In this document: piece after piece, positions 37,199-46,114 of the stretch
Layout: every line of letters begins with the position of its first letter
Position numbering within the stretch: the stretch's first letter is position 1
Assembly (NCBI RefSeq): GCF_013282665.1
Contig: NZ_CP054041.1
Coordinates: forward strand, 62,001-126,000
Direction: 5' to 3'
Length of the DNA stretch: 64,000 bases
Source: Listeria monocytogenes
GTDB lineage: Bacteria > Bacillota > Bacilli > Lactobacillales > Listeriaceae
Notes under the pieces: generated by a model
The model's database searches: none
What the model was told of the DNA's origin: nothing
Seen by the model: only the letters and a program-made list of their open reading frames with translations
Program-made: the position numbers and the translations under genes

Positions 37199-38941
37199 TT
37201 AGTATACTTCATTTGGAATAATTTGAAACGTAGCAAAATCAAACAAGCCTTGATCGGTTAATTTTAATTCTGGAATAACTGGTAAAGTTAAGAATGACAA
37301 TGTTAAAAATGGATCAAAACCTTTAGCAGTACTAATTTGATTATAAGCACTTAACAGTCCAGCTAAGTCTTTTTCCACTTCTTCATATGATTTATCACTA
37401 AGTAAACCGGCAATTGGAAGCGCTAAATCATGGAGTACTTGACCAGTTCCATCTACTACAGCAATACCACCGCCTGTTTTGGTGATGTGATCAATAGCCG
37501 CTTTCATAGCTTCATCACTTACTCCAACAGCCACAATATTATGGGAATCATGGGCAACCGTAGTAGCAATTGCGCCTTCTGTTAACCCGAATCCTTTCAC
37601 GATACCAACGCCAACACAACCAGTATTATGATGCCGCTCTACAACAGCCATTTTGAGTAAATCATCTGCCACGGTGGGGATAAACTTACCATCTTGAATA
37701 GTGACTTGCTCGATGCGTTTTTCTGTAAATAAACTATTTGGTTGCATTCCGATTACATAACACGTTTCTTTAGTTAAAGGTAACGCTAAATCTTGTAAAC
37801 GAACATGATGATTAATCGGTGGAGATACAAAATGCACTGCCGCTTGTTGTTTAAAAGTGGCTTCATTACGTACCCCATTTTCAACAACCACTTCTCCGTT
37901 TTTCAAAACTTTACTAATTTCTACACTTTCTAAGTCTGTTAGAAAAACGATATCCGCTTGGTATCCGGCAGCAACTGCGCCGAGGTACGGTAAATTATGA
38001 CAATTAGCCGCGTTAATAGTAGCCATTTGGATAGCGGTAATTGGATCAATTCCATTTTGGATAGCAAGTTTGATGTTATAGTTTATTGAACCTTCTGTAA
38101 TTAAATCATTAATAAGTTTGTCATCTGTACAAAAGCAAAAACGATGACTATTTTTTTCAGAAACAGCTGGAATAGTTTGAAGCAAGTCACGACCCACTGT
38201 TCCCTCGCGCAGCATAACAAACATTCCTGCACGTAAACGGTCTGTCGCTTCTTTAACGGTTGTACTTTCATGATCCGTCCGAATACCCACAGCTAAATAA
38301 TTATTCAAATCAGCGCTTGTTAGACCGGCTCCATGCCCATCAATTCGTCCGCCTTCTTTTTTAGCATCGATAATTTTCGTGAGAATATCCGAACTACCTT
38401 TTGCTACAGAGGGAAAATCCATTACTTCTGCAAGACCAATTACTTTTTCATGTTTATACAGTGGATGGAGCTTCTCCGCATGTAGCGTTTCCCCATTATG
38501 TTCTCCTTCTGTTGCAGGAACAGAGGAAGGAAGCATGACAAACATGTCTAGTGGCACGCCCTTTGCATTTTCCAACATGAATTCAATCCCTTTTTCCCCA
38601 GCAACATTGGCGATTTCGTGCGGGTCAGTTATAATGGTTGTAACGCCGTTGGGTAGTAAAACACGGGCAAATTCGGCTGGTGTTACCATCGCACTTTCCA
38701 CATGAACATGCGCATCAATAAAACCAGGAGCGATAAAAGCCCCTGCCGCATCTAGTATCTTTTCTGCATCTGGAAAATTGCCGATACCAGCGATATACCC
38801 GTTTTTGATAGCAATATCGCCCTCCATTATTTCTCCTGAAAACACATTGATTATTCGACCATTTTTAATCACTAAATCTGCTTTTGCGCGACCATCACTT
38901 ACCGCGACACGTTCTTGCAGTTGTTTTAAATTCTCCACCAA
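37199..38941 (-). CDS. adeC: Adenine deaminase
   Basis: Enzyme of 580 residues that converts adenine to hypoxanthine in purine salvage. The amidohydrolase metal motif is APGFIDAHVHVESAMVTP, and TTIITDPHEIANVAGEKGI and FCFCTDDKLI are typical of the AdeC group. Length fits B. subtilis AdeC. It lies between a histidine kinase gene and two unrelated genes with short gaps (17-22 bases), so it appears to be transcribed with them. Its link to envelope stress is not obvious. Confidence 0.95.
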   Translation of the reverse strand: MVENLKQLQERVAVSDGRAKADLVIKNGRIINVFSGEIMEGDIAIKNGYIAGIGNFPDAEKILDAAGAFIAPGFIDAHVHVESAMVTPAEFARVLLPNGVTTIITDPHEIANVAGEKGIEFMLENAKGVPLDMFVMLPSSVPATEGEHNGETLHAEKLHPLYKHEKVIGLAEVMDFPSVAKGSSDILTKIIDAKKEGGRIDGHGAGLTSADLNNYLAVGIRTDHESTTVKEATDRLRAGMFVMLREGTVGRDLLQTIPAVSEKNSHRFCFCTDDKLINDLITEGSINYNIKLAIQNGIDPITAIQMATINAANCHNLPYLGAVAAGYQADIVFLTDLESVEISKVLKNGEVVVENGVRNEATFKQQAAVHFVSPPINHHVRLQDLALPLTKETCYVIGMQPNSLFTEKRIEQVTIQDGKFIPTVADDLLKMAVVERHHNTGCVGVGIVKGFGLTEGAIATTVAHDSHNIVAVGVSDEAMKAAIDHITKTGGGIAVVDGTGQVLHDLALPIAGLLSDKSYEEVEKDLAGLLSAYNQISTAKGFDPFLTLSFLTLPVIPELKLTDQGLFDFATFQIIPNEVY

Positions 38942-38957
38942 ATTTCGCCTCCGTCAA

Positions 38958-39416
38958 TTAAGCCTCAAAGAAACCCTCATCAAGCAAATAACCTTCTGCA
39001 CTTTCAAGCGTTGGAAAAACAGCTTCTAAGTTCTCCCCAGTATAAATGACCCACATTTTGTTTTCGTACACAAGTGAAAGTTTCTCACCACTATTATCTT
39101 GATATATTTTAGTTAGCCCTTCTTTATAGCCATCCTCGTCACTATCCATGAACTCTTTTGCTTCTAAAAGTAATACGCGAATTTCATTTTCAGAGTAATC
39201 TTTTACATTCACATAACCTTGCTTATCTAACGGTTCTACTTCTAAAAAAGGTGCATAGACAAAAGCATTACCATTTGGATGAAGATGTTTAACGATAATC
39301 TTCTTATCTCTTTTACTGGCTGGATAGTGTACGTTTATGCGCCCCATAGAAATTTCATGTAGTTCAAAACCATCGATTGATTCTATTAATGCCTTTTTTT
39401 CTTCAAAGTTTAACAT
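38958..39416 (-). CDS. Conserved hypothetical protein
   Basis: Soluble acidic protein of 152 residues without signal peptide, membrane helix or motif I recognise. Predicted mixed alpha/beta with a central VHYPASKRDKKIIVKHLHPNGNAFVYAP strand pair. It lies 16 bases upstream of adeC and 22 bases after the epimerase gene, so it is probably co-transcribed. I assign no function. Confidence 0.8.
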   Translation of the reverse strand: MLNFEEKKALIESIDGFELHEISMGRINVHYPASKRDKKIIVKHLHPNGNAFVYAPFLEVEPLDKQGYVNVKDYSENEIRVLLLEAKEFMDSDEDGYKEGLTKIYQDNSGEKLSLVYENKMWVIYTGENLEAVFPTLESAEGYLLDEGFFEA

Positions 39417-39438
39417 CGTGTCATTTTTCCCCCAAAAA

Positions 39439-40314
39439 TTAATTTTCTTTTAAAATATCTGTCACTAAAGCTGGTAACCATTCTTTTAACTCTTTAAAAA
39501 CAAAGCCCGCTTCTGTCGCTTTCGTATTATCTAAATAATAGGTTTTTTCAATCCCAAATGGGGAATCGTCAGCGTCATCTGTCACTTCCTCAACAAGTGC
39601 TAGTTCTCCTGTTTTTGCTTCCAGCATTTTAATGAAACCATTCAGCGCATATGTGCCATTAGAAGCAGCGTTTATTGGACCAGTCACATCAGATACTACA
39701 CCAACCCATGCTAAAAATTGCGCCGCTTCATCCGAAGTAATAAAGCCTATCTCTGCTTGCCCATTACTAATCCCAATTTCTTGATGATTTTTTATATGCT
39801 CAATATGAAAATGCAACCTTTTGGTGTAATCGTCCAATCCAAGTACTATCGGAAAACGAACAGCCACAACTGGAAAAGAAGCTTTTTGAAAGAACACTGC
39901 TTCTGCAAGTCGCTTCCCTTCACCGTAATCAAAATCTTCTTTATCACCAATAACGATTTCATAATGTTCCGGATTAAAATCTTCTTCTACTAGAGCCCGT
40001 CCTTTTTGACTATAAACAGAAAGCGAGGAAGTATATATGTATCGTTTTACTTTTCCTTTAAATGCATCTACAGCATAAAGTGCTTCTTTTGGCGAGAAAC
40101 AAATATTATCGTAAATAACGTCCCATTCTTCTTTTGCTAATTGGAATAGAGCATCACGTGATTCGCGATTTAACACTACTCGTTTAACAGCATCACCAAA
40201 ATGATCTTCTGTTTTACCTCTTGTGCCGATAGTGACGTCGTGCCCTTCTGAAATAAGTCTTTCCACTAATTTCTTTCCAAAAAAACGTGTACCACCGAAT
40301 ACTAAAATTTTCAT
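39439..40314 (-). CDS. NAD-dependent epimerase/dehydratase family protein
   Basis: Extended short-chain dehydrogenase of 291 residues. The Rossmann motif is ILVFGGTRFFGKKLVERL, the active site Tyr-Lys pair lies in FDYGEGKRLAE, and YIYTSSLSVYS holds the catalytic Ser. It could act on a nucleotide sugar or an RNA-cleaving relative (CSP41-like) but the substrate is unknown. It follows virR after a terminator-like hairpin and starts the run epimerase, hypothetical, adeC, virS. Confidence 0.88.
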   Translation of the reverse strand: MKILVFGGTRFFGKKLVERLISEGHDVTIGTRGKTEDHFGDAVKRVVLNRESRDALFQLAKEEWDVIYDNICFSPKEALYAVDAFKGKVKRYIYTSSLSVYSQKGRALVEEDFNPEHYEIVIGDKEDFDYGEGKRLAEAVFFQKASFPVVAVRFPIVLGLDDYTKRLHFHIEHIKNHQEIGISNGQAEIGFITSDEAAQFLAWVGVVSDVTGPINAASNGTYALNGFIKMLEAKTGELALVEEVTDDADDSPFGIEKTYYLDNTKATEAGFVFKELKEWLPALVTDILKEN

Positions 40315-40333
40315 CTAGACTCCTCCTTCATTT

Positions 40334-40382
40334 ACGAAAAACAGGAAGTTCGCGTTTTTTGGCGCTATCTTCCTGTTTTTTC
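40334..40382 (-). terminator. Terminator after virR
   Basis: ACAGGAAG and CTTCCTGT pair with flanking A- and T-runs. It separates virR from the downstream genes, so virS may have extra promoters or rely on readthrough. Confidence 0.8.
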
Positions 40383-41060
40383 TCATTCAATCATATATCC
40401 TTGGCCTTTTTTCGTTTTGATAAATTCGCCCAAACCAATTTCTGCTAGTTTTTTACGAATTCGTACAACGTTAACCGTCAGCGTGTTATCATCCACAAAA
40501 CTTTCATCTTCCCAAAGTGCACGCATAATTTCATCACGGCTTACAATACTACCTTTTTGTTTCATTAATTCATATAAAATCAAAAATTCGTTTTTTGTTA
40601 GCTCAATTTTATCTTCTAAATGTGTAAGTGTATTCGTATCGATGTGAAGGAAAACATTGTTGTGCTCCATGACATTCGCTTCCTCTAAATCTGCATAAGA
40701 ATAAGTTCTTCTTAAAAGTGCGTTAATTCTTGCCATTAAGACATCCAAATCAACCGGTTTTTCTATATAATAATCTGCACCCATATTCATCCCCATAATT
40801 TGATCCATACGTGAATTACGTGATGATAAAAAGATAATTGGTACATTCGAGACTTCGCGAATTTGATTACACCAATAAAAACCATCAAAGAACGGCAGAT
40901 TGACATCTAAAATAACTAATTGAGGTTCAAAAGCTAAAAACTCTTGTAAAATGTTATTAAAATCCTCTACTACCCCAATTTCAAATCCCCATTTACTTAA
41001 ATGTTTTCGGATTGTATCACGAATTACTTCATCATCTTCTACGATATATACCTTTACCAT
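40383..41060 (-). CDS. virR: OmpR-family response regulator VirR
   Basis: Regulator of 225 residues. The receiver domain contains acidic pocket EDD (8-10), phospho-acceptor Asp52 in LVILDVNLP and Lys in YIEKPVD. The C-terminal winged helix (about 135-225) includes ELTKNEFLILYELMKQ and VNVVRIRKKL. The ATG at 41060 follows GGAGGT; a longer open frame to 41114 lacks a ribosome site. In L. monocytogenes VirR controls dlt and mprF, which modify surface charge. It follows the VirAB transporter genes. Confidence 0.95.
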   Translation of the reverse strand: MVKVYIVEDDEVIRDTIRKHLSKWGFEIGVVEDFNNILQEFLAFEPQLVILDVNLPFFDGFYWCNQIREVSNVPIIFLSSRNSRMDQIMGMNMGADYYIEKPVDLDVLMARINALLRRTYSYADLEEANVMEHNNVFLHIDTNTLTHLEDKIELTKNEFLILYELMKQKGSIVSRDEIMRALWEDESFVDDNTLTVNVVRIRKKLAEIGLGEFIKTKKGQGYMIE

Positions 41061-41121
41061 TTCTAGTACCTCCTCGGCAGAACTCTCTTCCCATTTTAGC
41101 TGAATTAACCGCAAAAGCCAA

Positions 41122-43101
41122 TTACTTTTTATCGGCCATCACAATTTTGATAAAAGAATTAATACATAAAAAGTAATACGCGGCGTAACATATAATATAA
41201 ATACCTGTACCAATTAAAACTGGGTACTTTATATTGTCCATTAAATTAATCGAAATCCCCCATAATGCAGCCATTGAATGGGCAATTCCGAAAAATAACG
41301 GAATAACAAAAATCGGCCAGACTTGCTTAGAAATAATCTTTCGTACTTCTTTTTCAGTAACACCTAATTTAAACAAAATATCAAATTTCGCTTTTTCTGA
41401 CACGGCATCAGTGACTAATTTAAAGTAAATAATACTTCCTGTCGCTAAAAAGAATACGACACCAATAAAAATACCAATAAATAATAAGGAACCTACTAAC
41501 GTAGAAATTAAATGGTAATTTGTATAATACGAAGAAACATTATCTGAAAATAATGAAGGCTCGCCGTCCACGATTGTTTGCACTTTTTTATCCAAGCTTT
41601 CGCTATGGTTTGGGTTAGTAATATCAAACATCGTAACAGATTCCGGTTGGAAAAGCCTTTCTAAATCATCATAATATTCATCCGACACAACAAGCGTTTC
41701 ATAAGAAATCCCTGTATTAAAAATGGAATTTTCTCGGAAATCAACTACTTTCATTGGCGGCATTTTCTTCGCAGCAGGATTCTTTGATTGCACAACCATT
41801 TTACGAGTTAGCCATTTTTCTTGAATTTCGGCTCTTGCATAATAGGTGTTTTTCCCAAGCAGAATCGCATCACCATAAGCGATTGTTTTAGGCGGAACAA
41901 AATCACTTTGTTGTCTTTTACCAATGCGATTATATTCTGATTCTGATACAACTGTATGAAACATCGTATCCATACGCATTTGATATTTAGGAATATCTTT
42001 ATATTCTACTTCAGCACTTACCATTTCAGCTTGCATCAAACTTTTCAATTTATGACCTGGATCATTATGAATTGTTTGAATAATTTGTTCTTCATTTGTA
42101 GTTGAAATATTGAGCACTTGGTAGCTGGAAGGATTCTCTGCGGAAATATCATCAATCGTGCGCACATAAAAGCTACTCATAGAGCCGATAATTGTTAGTG
42201 TAGTCGCACTAAGCACAGCAATCATCGCAATTGTCCCGGCATTTTTCTTCAACCTAAAACGAAGCGAGGTAATTCCAAGCATATTGGTTCCATTATAAAA
42301 GAAATGCTTATTGTTATATAACTTTCGGATTATATAAGGTGTCCCAAATCGAACCATTAACCACGTTCCTAAAACAACACTAATAATAATTACTAAAATT
42401 AAATCAAAAAAATCATAGGTTAACCAAATGGGTGATTCTTCAATTTTACTTGTGGCTAAATAGTAACCAAAGATAATTAAAACTAAGCCAATTAACATAA
42501 AAATGAATGAGCCTTTCGCCACTTTTTCCTCTTTTTCATCATTTTTAAATAGTTGACTCAAATTATAACGTAATACAATAAAAATGGCATAAACAGATGT
42601 GAACAACATAATACAAAAAAAGACGAGCATTGTATCTATAATTGCTTTAAATGAAATAATAAATTCTGCATTAATAGAAAGTCCAACAATCCAAAATAAA
42701 ACCATTGCAAACAATTTAGAAGAAAAGATTCCAATCAATACCCCAAAAATAGTCGCTAACATATACAGCATCGCATTTTCAAAAAACAATACTAATACAA
42801 TTTGTGATTTCCGCAAACCAAGCAATGAATAAAGACCGATTTCTCGTTTTCGTCTTTTAAGAAAAAAGCTATTGGAATAAAAGATAAAAAAGAAAATAAA
42901 TAAAATTAACATAATGCTGGCTGAAGAAAACATCGCTGGTCCAAATAGCTCCCAGCGTTTAAACACCGTCTCAATAAGCGGATTGTAGGATAGCGAAACA
43001 AAGGTAAAAAACACTAATACACAAACAATCAATGAAACGAAATAAACAATATATTGATTAAAATTCTTTCGCATATTAGTCAGCGCAACTTTAAATAACA
43101 T
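41122..43101 (-). CDS. Bce-type ABC transporter permease (VirAB system)
   Basis: Membrane protein of 659 residues with ten predicted helices: one, then three, a pair, one before a large extracellular domain (about residues 310-515), then three at the C terminus. This FtsX-like layout is that of BceB permeases, which bind peptide antibiotics and signal to a BceS-like kinase. The ATG at 43101 is preceded by GGAGGTGG; it overlaps the ATPase gene by 11 bases. Together with the ATPase it corresponds to the VirAB transporter needed for VirR signalling and nisin resistance. Confidence 0.93.
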   Translation of the reverse strand: MLFKVALTNMRKNFNQYIVYFVSLIVCVLVFFTFVSLSYNPLIETVFKRWELFGPAMFSSASIMLILFIFFFIFYSNSFFLKRRKREIGLYSLLGLRKSQIVLVLFFENAMLYMLATIFGVLIGIFSSKLFAMVLFWIVGLSINAEFIISFKAIIDTMLVFFCIMLFTSVYAIFIVLRYNLSQLFKNDEKEEKVAKGSFIFMLIGLVLIIFGYYLATSKIEESPIWLTYDFFDLILVIIISVVLGTWLMVRFGTPYIIRKLYNNKHFFYNGTNMLGITSLRFRLKKNAGTIAMIAVLSATTLTIIGSMSSFYVRTIDDISAENPSSYQVLNISTTNEEQIIQTIHNDPGHKLKSLMQAEMVSAEVEYKDIPKYQMRMDTMFHTVVSESEYNRIGKRQQSDFVPPKTIAYGDAILLGKNTYYARAEIQEKWLTRKMVVQSKNPAAKKMPPMKVVDFRENSIFNTGISYETLVVSDEYYDDLERLFQPESVTMFDITNPNHSESLDKKVQTIVDGEPSLFSDNVSSYYTNYHLISTLVGSLLFIGIFIGVVFFLATGSIIYFKLVTDAVSEKAKFDILFKLGVTEKEVRKIISKQVWPIFVIPLFFGIAHSMAALWGISINLMDNIKYPVLIGTGIYIICYAAYYFLCINSFIKIVMADKK

Positions 43102-43858
43102 CGTTTTCGCCACCTCCAAGAAGCGCCAACACATCTAACACCTTTTGGAAAAATTGTTTTCTAGAACTTGTCCCGCGGTAGATTTCAGTGAAAATTTCAC
43201 CATCTTTAATAAACATAATTCTTTCGCAGTAACTAGCGGCAAAGGCATCATGTGTAACCATCAATATAGTAGAATCACGCACATCTTTTGCGTGAGAGAG
43301 TCCTTCTAACAAATTCGTCGCTGCTTTGGAGTCAAGTGCACCAGTAGGTTCATCCGCAAAAATCAAAGTTGGTTCAGTAATCATTGCACGACAAACCGCA
43401 GTTCGCTGCTTTTGTCCACCAGATATTTCTGTTGGATATTTGTTTCTAAGTTCAAAAATCCCAAACTGACGTGCAATAATTTCGAATCGTTGATCAACTT
43501 CTTCTTGTTTAATATGGGCAAGCGCCAGTGGTAAAACAATATTATCTTTCACCGTCATCGTATCTAATAAATTATAGTCTTGAAAAATAAAGCCAAGCTG
43601 ATCTCTTCTAAAAACAGCTAATTCTTTCCCGCTCATGTTAGAAATCTGTTTTCCAGCAAGTTCAATTTCTCCAGAAGTTGGTTTATCTATAGAAGATAAC
43701 ACATTTAATAAAGTAGACTTCCCCGCACCAGAAGGACCCATAATACCAACAAAGGAGCCTTTTTGTATTTCTAAACTAATACTTCCAAGCGCAGAAAATA
43801 AATTTCCTTTTGACCCGTATACTTTTCTAACCTTATGCGCCTTTAGCACTGTTTCCAT
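43091..43858 (-). CDS. Bce-type ABC transporter ATP-binding protein (VirAB system)
   Basis: ATPase of 255 residues of the MacB/LolD/BceA group. Walker A is [15 protein letters not shown]-loop is FIFQDYNLL, signature is [16 protein letters not shown], Walker B is [14 protein letters not shown]-loop is LMVTHD. It heads the cluster that leads to the permease and virR. The AGGAGG-type ribosome site is visible. It works with the permease as a peptide-antibiotic sensor or detoxifier. Confidence 0.95.
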   Translation of the reverse strand: METVLKAHKVRKVYGSKGNLFSALGSISLEIQKGSFVGIMGPSGAGKSTLLNVLSSIDKPTSGEIELAGKQISNMSGKELAVFRRDQLGFIFQDYNLLDTMTVKDNIVLPLALAHIKQEEVDQRFEIIARQFGIFELRNKYPTEISGGQKQRTAVCRAMITEPTLIFADEPTGALDSKAATNLLEGLSHAKDVRDSTILMVTHDAFAASYCERIMFIKDGEIFTEIYRGTSSRKQFFQKVLDVLALLGGGENDVI

Positions 43859-43941
43859 TGTATTCCTCCCGTTACGTTCATTCTTTGGCTATTTTACCTT
43901 AATTTCCACCAATATACTATGGGCTATAGTTGTATTTATCA

Positions 43942-43983
43942 AAAAAATCATCCTTCTATTCTTAAACAGAAAAATGATTTTTT
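43942..43983 (-). terminator. Terminator after PH-like membrane protein gene
   Basis: AAAAAATCAT pairs with ATGATTTTTT around a 21-nt loop, ahead of the VirAB operon. Confidence 0.72.
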
Positions 43984-43985
43984 CA

Positions 43986-44495
43986 CTATTTCTTTTCTAC
44001 AAAGATTTCTGTGCCAATGGTTTCGTCATCTGTATAAGTCGTCCGCATTGCCTGAATAAGTTTTTCAAGCTCCTCTAAACTAATAGAAACATCTGCAGCA
44101 ATAATATCCCATGCTACTTCTTCTCGTCCATTAATTGATGTCATTATCTTTAATCTACCTTGAAAAAAAAGTACCATACCGGGTTTCTTTAGTTCTGTTG
44201 CTTTAATTTCATTCCACGGCTTAAAATCACCACGATAAGCTACTCCGCGTTCTGTTAATTCAACAGTTGGAGCAAGATTAATTAACCGAAACAATGGTCG
44301 TAATACACAAAGGCCGATAAACACGAGTAAAATCATTTCTTCTATGCCATTTACACCTTTGATATGACTAAAAACGACATAAAGTAATAACCCCACTGCC
44401 ATCCAAAGTAAGCAACTAGAAAAAATCAAACGACGGTTGACCCCAAATTCTATTTTCTCTGTTTTCTTTGCTTGTTCTAACTCATTTTCTATCAT
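43986..44495 (-). CDS. Hypothetical membrane protein
   Basis: Protein of 169 residues. Two adjacent membrane segments (about residues 25-45 and 50-68) precede a C-terminal cytoplasmic domain (ELTERGVAYRGDFKPWNEIKATELKKPG), which resembles the PH-like or DUF5673-type domains found in many small membrane proteins. A GGAGG site precedes the ATG. It has its own terminator and probably forms a single transcription unit. No function assigned. Confidence 0.8.
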   Translation of the reverse strand: MIENELEQAKKTEKIEFGVNRRLIFSSCLLWMAVGLLLYVVFSHIKGVNGIEEMILLVFIGLCVLRPLFRLINLAPTVELTERGVAYRGDFKPWNEIKATELKKPGMVLFFQGRLKIMTSINGREEVAWDIIAADVSISLEELEKLIQAMRTTYTDDETIGTEIFVEKK

Positions 44496-44607
44496 TTTTT
44501 TCCTCCAGTTTTACAACTCTATTATTTCTATTGTACTAAAAATATACTACAATGGGAAGGAAGCATTCATGCGGCTTTTTATTTTAAAGAAAACAGCCTA
44601 CTTTCGG

Positions 44608-44635
44608 TTGACCTTTTTGACATTTGTGATATAAT
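44608..44635 (+). promoter_or_regulatory. aroK promoter
   Basis: -35 TTGACC (44608-44613) and -10 TATAAT (44630-44635), 16 bases apart, about 55 bases before the start of aroK. Confidence 0.82.
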
Positions 44636-44691
44636 TTCTTTAATGCTTTTAAGTAGTAAAATGTAATAATTCAATAAAGGAGGAGAACATC

Positions 44692-45189
44692 ATCGATCAA
44701 GTTATCTTAATTGGCTTCATGGGAGCTGGAAAAACAACGGTTGGAAACATACTCGCAAACTTAGCTAACTTACCGTACATCGATATAGACGAAGTAATTA
44801 CAAGCGAACAAGGAATGAGTGTATCGGACATTTTTGCAAAATATGGTGAAAAAGAATTCCGCCGTCTAGAACATGAAAAATTAAAAGAATTAGCTAATAC
44901 CAAAGCCGTTATAGCAACAGGTGGTGGCATTGTTCTCAATCCTGAAAATAGAGAAGTATTAAAAAAAACATATCCGGTTATTTATTTAGAAACGGATCCA
45001 GAAGTATTTATGAATCGCTTAAAAGGCGATACCACACGTCCACTTGTACAACAAAAAACGGCCGAAGAAATTCGCGCCATTTTTGAACCTAGAATTGCTC
45101 ACTATCAAGATTCCGCAGATTTTATCGTTAATACAGATAACCGTAATCAGCAAGAAGTTGCTAAGGCAATCTTAGCGATGTTAGATTAA
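44692..45189 (+). CDS. aroK: Shikimate kinase, probable non-ATG start
   Basis: Enzyme of about 165 residues that phosphorylates shikimate in aromatic amino acid synthesis. P-loop GFMGAGKTT, shikimate-binding IDIDEVI and EKEFRRLEHE, GGGIV, and the lid KGDTTRPLVQ are all present. The first ATG in frame (44719) falls inside the P-loop and would delete strand beta-1 (QVILIGF), so it cannot be the start. AAGGAGG lies at 44677-44683, and the only codons at a proper distance are two ATC codons (44689 and 44692). I choose 44692, eight bases from the ribosome site. No ATG, GTG or TTG is available there, so an AUC start, or a base change, is implied. Confidence 0.9.
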   Translation: MDQVILIGFMGAGKTTVGNILANLANLPYIDIDEVITSEQGMSVSDIFAKYGEKEFRRLEHEKLKELANTKAVIATGGGIVLNPENREVLKKTYPVIYLETDPEVFMNRLKGDTTRPLVQQKTAEEIRAIFEPRIAHYQDSADFIVNTDNRNQQEVAKAILAMLD

Positions 45190-45191
45190 GT

Positions 45192-45227
45192 AAAAAACAG
45201 CGCTAAAAAATTTAGCGCTGTTTTTTT
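45192..45227. terminator. Bidirectional terminator between aroK and hypothetical gene
   Basis: AAAAAACAGCGCTAAA pairs with TTTAGCGCTGTTTTTT between convergent genes. Confidence 0.92.
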
Positions 45228-45780
45228 ATTCCGTACAATGCCTACACCACATATCCGGTAACACAGAGGTATAGTCTTTTGTAAATGTTAATAAGTCATA
45301 AAACATACTATCCGCATAACCTGCGTCAATATCTTCTATTTTGTTCAATTCTATTTCACGGTGAAGTGCTTCAAGTGCCGCATCACGAAGAGCTGGTAAA
45401 ACATAACCCGTGATTTTAATTTGAGCTAATGCAGCCGAAACAGTAATTCTATCAGATGCTCGAACATCATTACCAAACTCCGACAACAGTTGTTGCAATC
45501 GCTCCACACCATCGTCTTTTGCTGGGACATAATTTGCTTTTTTCACCGTTTCCATCATGTATTTTGGAAAAGCGGCTAAATTTAGTCCTTGGTCACTTTT
45601 ATCACTGAAGTATTCTTCTAAACGGCGAAGCACCTCAAGGCCATCTTCATATCCAAATGGGCCATAGCTATCCTGTTCATCCAAATAAAAACTCGCTTTA
45701 AAATGCGCTTTGAAATGTGGATGTGTTGTGGCACTATCTAATGCGGCACCAGGCTGGTCGATATACATACTAATTGCCAT
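45226..45780 (-). CDS. Conserved hypothetical protein
   Basis: Soluble helical protein of 184 residues with no motif I recognise; a C-terminal CRHC pair could bind metal but is only two cysteines. There is no signal peptide. The ATG at 45780 lies eight bases after GGAGG; two earlier in-frame ATG codons overlap or precede this ribosome site. It is monocistronic, convergent to aroK. Confidence 0.78.
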   Translation of the reverse strand: MAISMYIDQPGAALDSATTHPHFKAHFKASFYLDEQDSYGPFGYEDGLEVLRRLEEYFSDKSDQGLNLAAFPKYMMETVKKANYVPAKDDGVERLQQLLSEFGNDVRASDRITVSAALAQIKITGYVLPALRDAALEALHREIELNKIEDIDAGYADSMFYDLLTFTKDYTSVLPDMWCRHCTE

Positions 45781-45902
45781 TCTCATTTCCTCCATTCATG
45801 TGAAATCTCTTACATTCATCTTACCAAATTTCATGCCATTTTGAAAGAAGAAATAAATATGACAATTTACCAACAATTTTGTAGTTGAATTTCGCTTATA
45901 AC

Positions 45903-45946
45903 GTGATTTTATTAACTTTTAAACTGAAAAAAGTTAATAAAATCAC
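45903..45946. repeat. Perfect 18-bp inverted repeat in intergenic region
   Basis: GTGATTTTATTAACTTTT (45903-45920) and its exact complement (45929-45946) flank an 8-nt loop, forming an 18-bp uninterrupted hairpin. It lies in a 334-base gap (45781-46114) that otherwise shows the promoter region of the hypothetical gene and, at 46075-46108, the rlmCD terminator. No T-run follows on either strand, so it does not look like a terminator. Role unknown. Confidence 0.85.
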
Positions 45947-46074
45947 CAACATTCTTCAAAAAGTTGTTTTTTTCTCTTTTGACCATTTTTTTATTTCGTG
46001 GTTAAATAAAAACTGGACTTGGTTATTGTTAATCTCGTCTGTTAATTTATCAGTCAACCACACACTCGAAAAGC

Positions 46075-46108
46075 AAAAACCGCCATTTATCCCATTATGG
46101 CGGTTTTT
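46075..46108. terminator. Terminator after rlmCD
   Basis: ACCGCCAT pairs with ATGGCGGT, with A- and T-runs on both sides; it would work on either strand. Confidence 0.9.
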
Positions 46109-46114
46109 GTATAC

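Noticed and set aside
44437..44634. Small plus-strand ORF ahead of aroK
   Set aside because: It is antisense to the hypothetical membrane protein at its start and contains the aroK promoter boxes at its end; no ribosome site.
45903..45946. Reading the 18-bp hairpin as a terminator
   Set aside because: Neither side has a T-run, and rlmCD already has a strong terminator at 46075-46108.
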